From Synechocystis sp. LKSZ1 (GTDB lineage Bacteria; Cyanobacteriota; Cyanobacteriia; Cyanobacteriales; Microcystaceae), in contig NZ_AP031572.1 in NCBI RefSeq assembly GCF_040436315.1, forward strand, positions 434,001 to 498,000: 64,000 nucleotides of DNA, given 5' to 3'. Position numbers and translations under genes: made by a program. Below, piece by piece: positions 25,909-35,745 of the stretch (positions are counted from its first letter, which is position 1; each line of letters starts with the position of its first letter). The notes under the pieces are model-generated. The model searched no databases and was not told where the DNA came from. It saw only the letters and a list, made by a program, of their open reading frames with translations.

Positions 25909-27074
25909 GGAGTTCCTTTTAGTAAACAGACGACTAGGGGGGCCTTGAGGCTGGCCTCGGGTAAAGAAACCGTGGATACCAGGGCGGCCATTAAGACCTC
26001 AGGATTGACGGCAAAGGGCAGACGATGAATATCCGAGCCAGGCTGACAGGTGATTTCGGCGACTTGGCGCAGTTCCCCAAGGGTAATTCCCTTCAGACCC
26101 AGATCCTCTAGGCTCCGGGGCAGGCCCAGGTCACTATAAAATTTCAACAATTGCTGGCGAGCGGTTACGGCCAATTGATTTCCGGCCACCAATTCTTCCA
26201 AGCGGAGTTGCACCAAAATGCCGTAGGCCACTTTTTCCCCATGAAGAATACCGTGGGTCTGGGGTAAATGGGTCAGGCCATTGTGAACGGCATGGGCCGC
26301 GACGGTACGACAGTTGGCCCCGCCAATACCACCAATAATCCCGGCTAGCAATACTGTTGCATCTACTACTTCTCGCCAGACTGGACTGCCGGGGGTCTGG
26401 AGTGCCTCAAGGGATTTCTGGAAGAGGAGGTCCCGTAGAACGCGGGCCTGTTGGACTGCCGCCACGGTGAGGGTATCGCTGGCATGGCCACTGCTGACCG
26501 AGGCTTCGTACCATTTGGCAATGGCGTCGCCAATACCGGCCACCAAGGTGCGGGTCGGCGCCGATTGTACCAGGTCATAGTCGAGAATTAATAACTCAGG
26601 ACAATGGCGCAGGGCCACATCGTATTGGAAGGCCCCCGCTTCACTATAGACATTAGCCAGGGCCGTCCAGGCCGCGCAGGTAGCCCCAGACGTTGGCACG
26701 GTCACAATGGGGAGTTGGCCCTGATGGGCAACCAGTTTAGCCGTATCCAGGGCCTTACCCCCACCGGCCCCTAGAATCAGATCGGCCTGATGTTCAGCAA
26801 TGGCTCGATGCAGGGCCTGGAGGGAGGTTTCACAGCAATCGGGATGGTAGTCAGCCGCAGCCAAGAGGAGGCCCTGATCCTGGGCTAAATGCTCTAGGGC
26901 CGACTGGAGTCGGACAAGGGTTTGAGAACCGGCAATGACCAAGGGGCGCTGGCCTAACCGCCGGATTTCAGCACCTTGCTCCCGGAGAGGGCCACGGATA
27001 ACCAGGCCCGGGGCAATGGTTAGGGGAATGGGAGCGGATACAGAGGGGGCGGGAGGATTCGCTTTTTTGGCCAT
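25869..27074 (-). CDS. gldA: glycerol dehydrogenase-like iron/zinc alcohol dehydrogenase
   Basis: 401-residue member of the GldA group (metal-dependent type III alcohol dehydrogenases). The NAD-binding GAGGGKALDTAK motif lies near residue 103, metal ligands are expected at Asp in GIGDAIAKWYE and at His in HAVHNGLTHL and HGEKVAYG. It oxidises glycerol to dihydroxyacetone if the specificity holds. The C-terminal tail after ASLKAPLVV (KGTPCSSTRFSNRVLP) does not look like family sequence and coincides with the ribosome-binding site and start of cobH, suggesting the original stop was lost and the frame extended. Confidence 0.85.
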   Translation of the reverse strand: MAKKANPPAPSVSAPIPLTIAPGLVIRGPLREQGAEIRRLGQRPLVIAGSQTLVRLQSALEHLAQDQGLLLAAADYHPDCCETSLQALHRAIAEHQADLILGAGGGKALDTAKLVAHQGQLPIVTVPTSGATCAAWTALANVYSEAGAFQYDVALRHCPELLILDYDLVQSAPTRTLVAGIGDAIAKWYEASVSSGHASDTLTVAAVQQARVLRDLLFQKSLEALQTPGSPVWREVVDATVLLAGIIGGIGGANCRTVAAHAVHNGLTHLPQTHGILHGEKVAYGILVQLRLEELVAGNQLAVTARQQLLKFYSDLGLPRSLEDLGLKGITLGELRQVAEITCQPGSDIHRLPFAVNPEVLMAALVSTVSLPEASLKAPLVVCLLKGTPCSSTRFSNRVLP

Positions 27075-27374
27075 CAGGGATTTGCAGGTAAAGAAAAGTC
27101 TTTTCTCAACATAGCAAAAACTCTCTGCACAAATGGCATCATCGCCGGGAAATAGGCTGTCTTGGCCGCAGAAATCTCCCGAAATTCCCTTTAGAATAGT
27201 GTTAGTAGCTACAAATTACGACATTTTTGTAGTACAAGATACAACCTCCGAGCTAAAACAAGTGCCAGGTAGGCCCTTTGAGCGATCTCCCGCCTGAAAA
27301 GGTGTGATGTCGTTCTTCTCTTGCTAGTTTTCCCTTGGCCTGATTGCGTTTTATCCTCACTTCCCCCTAAACCT
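27075..27374 (+). other. intergenic region between gldA and cph2
   Basis: 300 bases between divergent genes. CTACAAA (27209-27215) and TTTGTAG (27226-27232) form a 7-pair hairpin in the cph2 leader. I see no RNA gene and no consensus promoter; it must serve both genes. Confidence 0.4.
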
Positions 27375-30300
27375 ATGACTATCCTCCGCAATCCCCCCGA
27401 AAAGTTTTTGGGTCGTGTTATCAACAAAATTCACAATGCGCTGGATCTGGATGAAACACTGAGGATTATTGTGCAACAAATCCAAGCCTTCCTACGGGTA
27501 GACCGAGTGAAGATCTACCGCTTTGGGGCTGATGGCAGTGGGGAAGTCATTGCTGAAGCGGTGGAGAGGGAGCATTTACCTTCGTTGCTCGGCCTGCATT
27601 TTCCGGCCAGCGATATTCCCAGCAGTGTACGGGAGGAAATCCGTCTCAAACACCAAAGTATTATTGTTGATATTTCGACCCAGCGCCGGACGGTTCATGA
27701 GCTGGATGATGATTTTGCCGGTGTCGTCCCCAGTCCCCCTGGCCCCCGCCATGTGCCGGTAGACCCTTGTCACATTCAATATCTCCTGGCCATGGGGGTT
27801 CTGTCTTCCTTGGTTGTTCCTATCTATTACAAAGATCTGCTCTGGGGCCTGCTAGCTATCCACCACAGCCAGCCCCGCCGTTTTGCCGAGCAGGAATTAG
27901 ATACAGTGGAACTACTGAGTAAGGAAATTACGCTAGCCATTACTCAGTCCATGCTAACTTCGCGGGTGGAACAACAACAGCACCAGGAAGCCATTGTCCA
28001 GCAATTAAACCAGCTTTTGAATCAGGCGACGACGTCCCAATTCTCCTGGCAGGGAGTCCTCACGGCCTGCTTGGAACAAATGTCGGCGGAAGCGGGACTC
28101 CTCTACCTAGGGCCAGACCTGACCGGAGAACCGGGACAGGTTTATCAGACAGGTCTAGAGAGTGACGTAACGAGCTTGATTGAAAACCCCTTTTGGCAGA
28201 CCCTAATGCGGGGAGCCTTATCCCAGGGGGTTAAGCCGGTGGTTTCTCTGGAGTCCCAATCGAGTTGGGAACTACCAGCCTCGGAACGGAGCTACGTCAG
28301 TTACTTTTCCCTCGGGGAATTGGCCAAGCAGGCCGAATGGGAAGCCTGTGCCCCCTACTTTCAAGCAACGGGGATTCAATCTCTGCTCTTTATTCCTTTC
28401 TGTACCCAAGACCAATGGGTGGGATGCTTAGTCCTTTTCCGGCGGGAATATTGTCGAGTTAGGCAATGGGCAGGACGTCAGGACGGAGATGACCGGAATC
28501 TATTGCCACGTTTGTCCTTTGAGGTTTGGGAAGAACAGCAACGCCTCATCCCAAGCTGGACACCAGAAGAACTGAAACTGGGCCAAACCATCGGTACCCA
28601 TTTGTACATGCTGATCACTCAGCAATTCCTCACCCGTTTGATTGACCATCAAACAGCCTACGATTCCCTGACCCAACTACCCAACTGGATTATTTTCAAT
28701 CAGCGCCTGACCCTGGCCCTGTTGGATGCCTTGTACCAAGGGGAAATGCTGGCGGTACTGGTAATTGCCATGGATCGTTTTCGACGCATTAACGAGACCC
28801 TGGGCCATGGGGTCGGAGACTTTTTACTGCAACAGGTGGCCAATCGTCTCCAGTCCGAGTTGGAAGCCTTTGAACCCCATCATCCCCTGCTGTCTCGTTG
28901 GCACGGCGATGGCTTTACCCTGCTGGTGTCTAATTTGTCCTACGCTGATGAAGTGACGGCCATTTGTCGCCGTTTACTTGATAGCTTCCGTCATCCCTTC
29001 TACGTCCAGGGGCAAGTCCTCTACTTGACAGCCAGTGTGGGCGCGAGCCTGGCCCCCTACGATGGCGAAACTGCAGAGGCCCTATTGAAGTTTGCTGAAA
29101 CGGCCCTGTCCCAGGCCAAGTACCAGGGCAAAAATACCTTCCAACTCTATCAGCCCCAGGCCCTGAACGTCCGTCTCAACCATCTCAGTCTAGAAACCGA
29201 CCTCCGTCGGGCCCTCGACAGAAACGAGCTACTACTCTACTACCAGCCCCAGATCGATCTCCAGAGCGGCCGCCTAACCGGTCTAGAAGTGTTGTTACGC
29301 TGGCAACATCCCCAGCTAGGATTTATTTCTCCCACGGAATTTATTCCCCTCGCTGAGGAAATTGGCCTGATTAACGAGATTGGCTACTGGGCGCTATGCA
29401 CTGCCTGTCAACAGTATCAAGACTTACGGCATCAAGGCTTTTCCGACCTCCAATTAGCCATTAACTTGTCAGCTCGTCAGTTCCAGGAAGCCAACTTGGT
29501 GGAGTTGATTTTTAAAGTCCTGCAGGAAACGGGGATGGAACCCCAATATCTAGAATTAGAAATTACCGAAAGTCTGATGATGCAAGACGTGGAAGGAACC
29601 GTCAAGATTTTGCATCAATTGAAGGCGGCTGGTATTCAAGTGGCCATTGATGACTTTGGCACGGGTTATTCCTCCCTGGCAATATTAAAACACTTACCGA
29701 TTCATCGCCTTAAAATTGATAAATCCTTTGTGGATGACCTCTTAGGAGCCAGTCGGGATGCCGCGATTATTCAGTGTGTGATTGGCTTGGGAAAAGGGTT
29801 AAATTTAGCCGTCGTGGCGGAGGGCATTGAAACTGAGAAACAATTACTCCAACTGCGCCAGATGGGCTGTGATGCGGCCCAGGGCTACTTTATCAGCCGT
29901 CCAGTTCCCGCAGAGGCCCTGGCAACCCTCTTGGCCCAGCCACAATTAATTGAGTTTCAAACCAACGAGGCCAAGGCTGTACCCAAGTCCGCCGTTGTTA
30001 CACCGTCCAGCTTGGCCCAGATTAGCCAGGCCCTGACGCAGATTGTGCCGGGACGTACCGATGTCACCCAAAAGCTCCTGGAGTATGCGGCCCTGCAGGA
30101 AGACCTGCGGCAACGCACCCTCCGAGAAAAGATTGTGATGCAGATTGCCCAAAAAATTCGGTCATCGATCAATCTAGATGAGATCCTGACGGCCACCGTG
30201 ACGGAGGTACGCAATTTCCTCGATACCGACCGAGTAATTCTTTACCAATTCAATGAAAAATGGGCCGGTACAGTCGTGGTTGAGGCTCATAACCAGCATT

Positions 30301-31166
30301 GCCGTTCGATTCTTCAGGAAACCATTGATGACCCCTGTTTTAATCATAAGTATATTAGTTTGTATCGTCAGGGCCGGGTACGGGCCATTGCCGATCTGGA
30401 GCAGTCGGATCTAGCTCCCTGTCATCGGGAAACCCTGCAACGCTACCAAGTCCGGGCCAATTTAGTCGTGCCGATTATCTGTGCTGAGCATCTGTGGGGC
30501 CTAATGATCGCCCACCACTGCCGTGGCCCTCGTCCCTGGCACGAACAGGAGATTCAACTGCTAACCGAGTTGGCAACCCAAGCTTCCATCGCCATTCATC
30601 AGGGAGAACTCTACCAACAACTAGCGGCCGCCAACCAACAACTCCAGGAATTGTCAGCGCGGGATGCCCTGACGGGAGTCGGCAATCGCTATCTCTTTGA
30701 TGATTACCTCCAACGGGAATGGCAACGTCTCCTCCGCTCCCAAGACCCCCTGTCCCTTCTCATCTGTGATGTTGACTACTTTAAGAAGTTTAATGATACC
30801 TACGGCCATCCAGCTGGAGACCATGGTTTGAAGCGAGTGGCCGAAACGATTAAAAGCCTCCTCAAACGGCCCTCGGACTTGGTGGCCCGCTACGGGGGGG
30901 AAGAGTTTGCCGTCATTCTGCCCCAGACCCCTCCCGAAGGAGCGCAGTATTTAGCCCAATCGATCTGTGAAGAGGTTCAGGGCCTGGCCCTGCCCCACAG
31001 TCAATCTCCCCTGGGCCGAGTCACCTTGAGCATTGGGGTGGCCACCCTAGTACCCCAGGAGGGTTTATCCCCCAACGATCTACTCCAACAGGCGGATTTG
31101 GCCCTGTACCAAGCCAAGCAGGCGGGCCGTAATCAAGTGATGGTAGCCCCGAGGGCCGACGGTTAA
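27375..31166 (+). CDS. cph2: Cph2-type phytochrome/cyanobacteriochrome with c-di-GMP enzymes
   Basis: 1263 residues from the ATG at 27375, with the Cph2 (sll0821) order GAF1-GAF2-GGDEF-EAL-GAF3-GGDEF. GAF1 has PASDIP near 76 and the bilin-attaching Cys132-His133. GAF2 is at about 220-420. GGDEF1 is degenerate (HGDGF near 510). The EAL domain (about 610-860) has EVL in place of EAL but keeps DDFGTGYSS and VAEGIE, so activity is plausible. GAF3 is a cyanobacteriochrome of DXCF type with Cys988 (DPCF) and Cys1016 (CH). GGDEF2 is intact (GGEEF 1174-1178) with the RxxD inhibitory site at 1165-1168. In Synechocystis the protein controls phototaxis under blue light through c-di-GMP. Its end interlocks with the M48 gene by 4 bases. 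Confidence 0.93.
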   Translation: MTILRNPPEKFLGRVINKIHNALDLDETLRIIVQQIQAFLRVDRVKIYRFGADGSGEVIAEAVEREHLPSLLGLHFPASDIPSSVREEIRLKHQSIIVDISTQRRTVHELDDDFAGVVPSPPGPRHVPVDPCHIQYLLAMGVLSSLVVPIYYKDLLWGLLAIHHSQPRRFAEQELDTVELLSKEITLAITQSMLTSRVEQQQHQEAIVQQLNQLLNQATTSQFSWQGVLTACLEQMSAEAGLLYLGPDLTGEPGQVYQTGLESDVTSLIENPFWQTLMRGALSQGVKPVVSLESQSSWELPASERSYVSYFSLGELAKQAEWEACAPYFQATGIQSLLFIPFCTQDQWVGCLVLFRREYCRVRQWAGRQDGDDRNLLPRLSFEVWEEQQRLIPSWTPEELKLGQTIGTHLYMLITQQFLTRLIDHQTAYDSLTQLPNWIIFNQRLTLALLDALYQGEMLAVLVIAMDRFRRINETLGHGVGDFLLQQVANRLQSELEAFEPHHPLLSRWHGDGFTLLVSNLSYADEVTAICRRLLDSFRHPFYVQGQVLYLTASVGASLAPYDGETAEALLKFAETALSQAKYQGKNTFQLYQPQALNVRLNHLSLETDLRRALDRNELLLYYQPQIDLQSGRLTGLEVLLRWQHPQLGFISPTEFIPLAEEIGLINEIGYWALCTACQQYQDLRHQGFSDLQLAINLSARQFQEANLVELIFKVLQETGMEPQYLELEITESLMMQDVEGTVKILHQLKAAGIQVAIDDFGTGYSSLAILKHLPIHRLKIDKSFVDDLLGASRDAAIIQCVIGLGKGLNLAVVAEGIETEKQLLQLRQMGCDAAQGYFISRPVPAEALATLLAQPQLIEFQTNEAKAVPKSAVVTPSSLAQISQALTQIVPGRTDVTQKLLEYAALQEDLRQRTLREKIVMQIAQKIRSSINLDEILTATVTEVRNFLDTDRVILYQFNEKWAGTVVVEAHNQHCRSILQETIDDPCFNHKYISLYRQGRVRAIADLEQSDLAPCHRETLQRYQVRANLVVPIICAEHLWGLMIAHHCRGPRPWHEQEIQLLTELATQASIAIHQGELYQQLAAANQQLQELSARDALTGVGNRYLFDDYLQREWQRLLRSQDPLSLLICDVDYFKKFNDTYGHPAGDHGLKRVAETIKSLLKRPSDLVARYGGEEFAVILPQTPPEGAQYLAQSICEEVQGLALPHSQSPLGRVTLSIGVATLVPQEGLSPNDLLQQADLALYQAKQAGRNQVMVAPRADG

Positions 31167-32023
31167 CGAAATTGTTGTAACTGGGCCTGGTAGGCGGCGG
31201 GGTCTAGGCCTTCTCCCCGCCTGGCCTGCTGGGGTGTAATGGCCCGTTGCAGGGCCAGAATACGATTATTGGTAAGGGGGTGAGTACTTAAAAACTCAGG
31301 GGCCGCACTACCCCGGCGTTGAAGCTTTTGCATAAAAGTAATCATGCCGAGGGGAGCATAGCCCGCTTGAATTAAATTCCGGAGGCCCAGGGAATCCGCT
31401 TCCAGTTCTGCTTCTCGGCTCATGGGCAGGTTAAAGGCCAACTCTACTCCCAGACGGACAAGGGTACTTTCCTGGAGGCCAGCCGCTGTCATTAATCCCT
31501 GGGACAGGGCCACATCCCGCAGACGATTAACCGCATGGCGGGCGCTGATATGGGCAATTTCGTGGGCCATCACACTGGCTAATTCGGCCTCATTTTCAGC
31601 GGCGGCTACCAGGCCACTATTGACGTAAACAAAACCGCCCATGGTGGCAAAGGCATTGATATTGCGGTCATTGACGACCTGAAAGGTGTAGGGGAGGTCG
31701 GGTCTCGCACTGGTTCGCGCCAAACGTTGGCCAATTTGGTCAATGTAACGATTTAAGGGTTGATTTCGGGCCAAGCGAACCTGGCCCTGCTGGAGCAGTT
31801 GTTGGTTGATTTGTTGCCCCAGGCGGACTTCCTGGCCAGAGGAAAGGTTAGATAATTGCAGTACCTGGACTCCCTGAAAGAGGAGGTCTAACCAGGATTG
31901 GGCCTGGCTGAGTTGAGCAAGACCTAGGCTGAACCCCAGAGCAAGCAGGCTAGCAAGGATGAAGGGTAGCCAGCGTTTTGGAAAAAAGAGGGAGAAAAAA
32001 CGATGGTAACGAGCCATAACCAT
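31163..32023 (-). CDS. M48-family zinc metallopeptidase (BepA/LoiP-like)
   Basis: 286-residue secreted or membrane-tethered protease. An N-terminal hydrophobic segment (about 18-37) ends in an AQA-like cleavage site at 40-42. The catalytic domain has HEIAH at 154-158 and the third zinc ligand Glu in EAELEAD near 205-209. STHPLTNNRI near the C-terminus is typical of the group. Such enzymes clear misfolded outer-membrane or periplasmic proteins; this role is inferred. Met1 or Met3 may start translation. Confidence 0.88.
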   Translation of the reverse strand: MVMARYHRFFSLFFPKRWLPFILASLLALGFSLGLAQLSQAQSWLDLLFQGVQVLQLSNLSSGQEVRLGQQINQQLLQQGQVRLARNQPLNRYIDQIGQRLARTSARPDLPYTFQVVNDRNINAFATMGGFVYVNSGLVAAAENEAELASVMAHEIAHISARHAVNRLRDVALSQGLMTAAGLQESTLVRLGVELAFNLPMSREAELEADSLGLRNLIQAGYAPLGMITFMQKLQRRGSAAPEFLSTHPLTNNRILALQRAITPQQARRGEGLDPAAYQAQLQQFR

Positions 32024-32381
32024 ACTTGAGTTCGACGGAAATCAACATTATTATGAGGTACTCTATTGGAATATAGTTATTTTTACTGATGTCAAAGATC
32101 CTGTAGCTATTTTAGGATATAGGTTGAGAAAAATTTAAGTGCTCCTATACTCTTTTGCATCAGCATAGAATTAATAGGCTGGGCTGCCATCACCTGTACG
32201 TACCAAGGGTATGTCCTATTCTAGAGAACTTTTTACTAGCGTGTCTTCTTATTTTGTCTCCTTATAATACTCGTTTATCGAGAAAAGACAAGAACTTAAT
32301 TATATCGCTTGGCTTTAGTGACTTGGTGTAGAACAGGTAAATAGAAGAAACAAACGCTTTTTGAATTTTGAGATAGATATC
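32024..32381 (+). other. AT-rich intergenic region upstream of the sulfotransferase-like gene
   Basis: 358 bases, markedly AT-rich like the gene that follows. A TATAAT occurs at 32263-32268, without a convincing -35 box. No gene or RNA recognised. Confidence 0.4.
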
Positions 32382-33194
32382 ATGAAACCAGTTCTTGGAA
32401 TAGTCCATCACCTCGCCAAAAGTGGTGGTACTATTATTTGTCGTTGCCTCGGTTGTATGCAGAGTGCTGTGTTACTGAGCGAAGTTCATCCCCTAGTCGA
32501 TGACAAATACGAGGGAATTCTGCTTCACCCTTTAGAACAAGCATATAGCTGGTTTGATTTATTTAGCCAGGAAGAGATCTATATTTTAGAATTTTTGGAA
32601 GCCCAAGCTCCGATCCCTTTTAGTGAAGTCATCTCCCTTATTTATACCAAAGTTCTAGAGAAGCATCAAACTCTCATTTTGCGAGATTGGAATCATTTGG
32701 ATTTTTTAGGTTATCCTTTTCAGCTACCCACAGGACAATTGTCAACCAATATAGCGCTTCAAGCCCATTTTGATTTGTTAGAAATTGCGACTGTTCGTCA
32801 TCCCATTGATCAATGGTTGAGTATGAAAAACTGGACTATTCTAAGCTCAACTAATGTTAATGACTATCTTAAGGGTTATTGGAATTTTCTAAGCTGTTGT
32901 ACAGGGAAAATGCCGATTATCCGCTACGAAGATTTCTGCCAGACTCCACAACAAACGATGCAATTGATGTGCAAACATTTAGACTTGGTCTACGATCAAA
33001 ATTTTATTAATAAGTGGATGAACTATCATTGCATTACGGGCCATGTAGATAATAAAAATCAACATCTAAAAGCCAAAATCTATCCTGATCGATCTCAAAC
33101 ATTAGAACTTTTTCAGAAAAATAAATATTATCAAGAGATCATTGATCAATTGGAGTATGATCACTCACCATCCCATAGGCTGAGTACTGTGTAG
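32382..33194 (+). CDS. sulfotransferase-like protein, AT-rich (probably acquired)
   Basis: 270 residues from the ATG at 32382. Near the N-terminus HHLAKSGGTIICRCL matches the 5'-phosphosulfate (P-loop-like) site of PAPS sulfotransferases. TVRHPIDQWLSMKNW (near 145) matches the 3'-phosphate motif, where Arg-x-Pro and Ser are expected. The middle is divergent, so the acceptor cannot be guessed (polysaccharide or metabolite). Unlike its neighbours it is AT-rich with a single GGCC. Its last 11 codons run into the 3' end of the convergent aldo/keto reductase gene (34-base overlap), as if the original stop had been lost on insertion. Confidence 0.7.
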   Translation: MKPVLGIVHHLAKSGGTIICRCLGCMQSAVLLSEVHPLVDDKYEGILLHPLEQAYSWFDLFSQEEIYILEFLEAQAPIPFSEVISLIYTKVLEKHQTLILRDWNHLDFLGYPFQLPTGQLSTNIALQAHFDLLEIATVRHPIDQWLSMKNWTILSSTNVNDYLKGYWNFLSCCTGKMPIIRYEDFCQTPQQTMQLMCKHLDLVYDQNFINKWMNYHCITGHVDNKNQHLKAKIYPDRSQTLELFQKNKYYQEIIDQLEYDHSPSHRLSTV

Positions 33195-34117
33195 GGACTG
33201 CCTGGCAGGGCCCAAAAATCTCCCGAAACGTAGCGATAGTGGCGGTCTAGCTTGCCGATCTGAGCCATTTGACTATCGGTTAAAACCAGATCAGCGGCCG
33301 CTAGATTTTCTTGAAGGCGTTCTGGGTTGGTGGATTTGGGAATCGTGATCGTTCCCCGTTGCAGGGCCCAGGCCAAAAGCACTTGGGCCGGGCGACAGCC
33401 CTGTTGAGTCGCAATCTCAGTAATCAGAGGGTCAGCCAGTAACTGCGGTTCTACCGCCTGTTTAAAAGAAGCCGACCGGTCGCCGGAACCCAGGGGAGAA
33501 TACCCCGTGAGCAAAATCCCCTGGGCCTGGGCAAAGGCCAGTAGTTTCCGTTGCTGGAGATAGGGATGGAGTTCTACCTGATTGATCTTGGGCCGAATAC
33601 GGGCCAGGGCCAACAGCATTTCTAGTTTTTTTGCACTGAAATTAGAGACGCCAAGATGCCGACACAGGCCCTGATCCACCGCATCTTCTAACGCTTGCCA
33701 GGTGCCCCGCAGAGAGTCTTCGGTAAAGGGCAACAGTTGGTCGCCAGTCTGAGGAAAAGGAATCCCTGGCTGAATCACTACAGGCCAATGAATTAGGTAG
33801 AGATCCAGATAATCCAGACCAAGATCCTGCAAGGTTTTTTTCAAGGCCGGTATGGCGGCCTCTGGATGATGGGCATTACTCCAGAGCTTGGAAGTTATCC
33901 ATAGTTCCTCTCGTTGTACTTGGCCTTGATTAAGCGCTTCTGTCAAAACCTGGCCAATTTCCGTTTCGTTGCCGTAGATAGCCGCACAGTCAATGTGACG
34001 ATAGCCCAGCGCCAAGGCCTGCTTGACTGCCTCGCCGACGACTTGGGGGGCCGACTTCCAGGTTCCTAGGCCCAGGCCCGGAATTTGATCGCCGTTACTT
34101 AAACTGTAGTATTTCAT
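33161..34117 (-). CDS. aldo/keto reductase
   Basis: 318-residue NADPH-dependent (beta/alpha)8-barrel oxidoreductase. The catalytic tetrad is complete: Asp43, Tyr48 (DCAAIYGN), Lys77 (ITSKLW) and His110 (YLIHWPV). The C-terminal cofactor motif TITIPKSTNPERLQENLAA is present. The protein ends GDFWALPGSPYTVLSLWD, usual for xylose-reductase-like members, so this gene, not its overlapping neighbour, has the native end. Substrate unknown; general aldehyde detoxification is the common assumption. Confidence 0.9.
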   Translation of the reverse strand: MKYYSLSNGDQIPGLGLGTWKSAPQVVGEAVKQALALGYRHIDCAAIYGNETEIGQVLTEALNQGQVQREELWITSKLWSNAHHPEAAIPALKKTLQDLGLDYLDLYLIHWPVVIQPGIPFPQTGDQLLPFTEDSLRGTWQALEDAVDQGLCRHLGVSNFSAKKLEMLLALARIRPKINQVELHPYLQQRKLLAFAQAQGILLTGYSPLGSGDRSASFKQAVEPQLLADPLITEIATQQGCRPAQVLLAWALQRGTITIPKSTNPERLQENLAAADLVLTDSQMAQIGKLDRHYRYVSGDFWALPGSPYTVLSLWDGE

Positions 34118-34381
34118 TAATCACTCTCTGCGCCTAACTCCGCCTCTACTGTACCATCACTTTTTTGGAGTTGACTTTAACAACATTCAAGTTTTTCAAT
34201 TGGCAAACCCTTGCCCTATCTATTGATTGGCAGTATTTTTGTAAACTTCTGTAACAGCCTTGTTAAGCTCTATTGCGAGATAGGCCCTAGTTCCGGGATT
34301 GCCTTTCCCCAATGTAAAAAGCCGTGATACCATGCGATCCGTACTTCCTCGCTCTTTAACAAACATTTTAGGAGAAAAGCT

Positions 34382-35605
34382 TTGGTACTACGGGTAGCAG
34401 TTGTCGGAGGAGGCCCCGCTGGTTCTTCCGCAGCCGAAATTTTAGCAAAAGCGGGAATTGAAACCTACCTGTTTGAGCGCAAACTAGACAACGCCAAACC
34501 CTGCGGTGGTGCGATTCCCCTCTGTATGGTCAGTGAGTTTGACCTTCCCCCCGAGATTATTGACCGTCGGGTGCGGAAAATGAAAATGATTTCTCCCTCC
34601 AACATCGAAGTCAACATTGGCCAAACCCTCAAGGACGACGAATACATTGGCATGTGTCGCCGGGAAGTGCTAGACGGCTTTCTCCGCAATCGGGCCGCAG
34701 GCCTCGGGGCCAATCTGATCAATGGCACGGTCTATAAGCTGGATATTCCCAGTGGCCAAACCGATCCCTATACCCTGCACTATGCAGATCACGCCAATGG
34801 TTCGGCCCAGGGAGAAATGAAAACCCTGAAGGTGGATCTGGTGATCGGAGCCGATGGGGCCAACTCCCGTATTGCCAAGGCCATTGATGCCGGGGATTAC
34901 AATTACGCCATTGCTTTCCAAGAGCGTATCCGCCTGCCCGAAGACAAAATGGCCTACTACGAAGACCTGGCGGAAATGTATGTGGGCGATGATGTTTCCC
35001 CCGATTTCTACGCTTGGGTCTTTCCTAAGTACGACCACGTTGCCGTGGGCACCGGCACCATGAAGGTCAACAAGGCCATCATCAAAGACCTCCAGGCCGG
35101 TATTCGGGCCCGGGCCGCCAAGAAATTAGAGGGCGGTGAAATCATTAAAGTAGAAGCCCATCCCATTCCAGAACATCCCCGGCCGCGTCGGGTGGTGGGT
35201 CGAGTGGCCCTGGTTGGCGATGCCGCAGGAACTGTGACCAAATCCTCTGGGGAAGGCATCTACTTTGCCGCGAAATCGGCCCGGATGTGTGCGGAAACCA
35301 TCGTGGCCACCAGCAATAACGGCCAACGTATTCCCACGGAAGCGGATCTGAAAACCTACATTCAACAGTGGGATAAACGCTACGGCATGACCTACCTAGT
35401 ACTGGATATTCTGCAACGGGTTTTCTACCGTACCGATGCCACCCGCGAGGCCTTTGTAGAAATGTGCGCCGACATTGATGTGCAGAAACTCACCTTTGAT
35501 AGCTACCTGTACAAAACCGTCGTCCCGGCTAATCCCTTGGTGCAAATGAAGATTACGGCCAAGACTATTGGCAGTCTGCTCCGGGGTAATGCTCTCGCGC
35601 CTTAA
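34382..35605 (+). CDS. chlP: geranylgeranyl reductase
   Basis: 407-residue flavoprotein that reduces geranylgeranyl groups to phytyl for chlorophyll a, tocopherol and phylloquinone. It matches Synechocystis ChlP (sll1091) almost throughout as recalled. The FAD-binding VVGGGPAGSSAAE lies at 7-19, followed by ERKLDNAKPCGGAIP and the second FAD motif VALVGDAAGTVT near 275. The start is TTG at 34382, chosen because TTAGGAG sits 7 bases upstream and MVLRVAVVG is the conserved N-terminus. A terminator lies 25 bases after the stop. Confidence 0.95.
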   Translation: MVLRVAVVGGGPAGSSAAEILAKAGIETYLFERKLDNAKPCGGAIPLCMVSEFDLPPEIIDRRVRKMKMISPSNIEVNIGQTLKDDEYIGMCRREVLDGFLRNRAAGLGANLINGTVYKLDIPSGQTDPYTLHYADHANGSAQGEMKTLKVDLVIGADGANSRIAKAIDAGDYNYAIAFQERIRLPEDKMAYYEDLAEMYVGDDVSPDFYAWVFPKYDHVAVGTGTMKVNKAIIKDLQAGIRARAAKKLEGGEIIKVEAHPIPEHPRPRRVVGRVALVGDAAGTVTKSSGEGIYFAAKSARMCAETIVATSNNGQRIPTEADLKTYIQQWDKRYGMTYLVLDILQRVFYRTDATREAFVEMCADIDVQKLTFDSYLYKTVVPANPLVQMKITAKTIGSLLRGNALAP

Positions 35606-35630
35606 GACCTTTATTTTTAGCAAGTAAGGA

Positions 35631-35661
35631 AGGGTTGGTTTAGGCCGACCCTTTTTGTTTT
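35631..35661 (+). terminator. Rho-independent terminator of chlP
   Basis: AGGGTTGG (35631-35638) pairs with CCGACCCT (35645-35652) with one G-T pair, followed by TTTTTGTTTT. Confidence 0.8.
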
Positions 35662-35665
35662 GTCT

Positions 35666-35745
35666 ACCCCTCCGCCTACGGCACCTCCCCTTGGTAAGGG
35701 GACAGTGGGGTCATTGGTGTCGTCATGCTTCAGAGATTTGGTATT
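35666..35745 (-). repeat. dispersed hairpin repeat, copy 1 (minus orientation)
   Basis: Read on the minus strand it has the layout taccaaatctctgaagc, then gtgaccccac-like sequence, a CTCCCCTT/AAGGGGAG hairpin core, and ggcggaggggt at the end. Five relatives lie between 50.5 and 55.0 kb. Confidence 0.8.
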
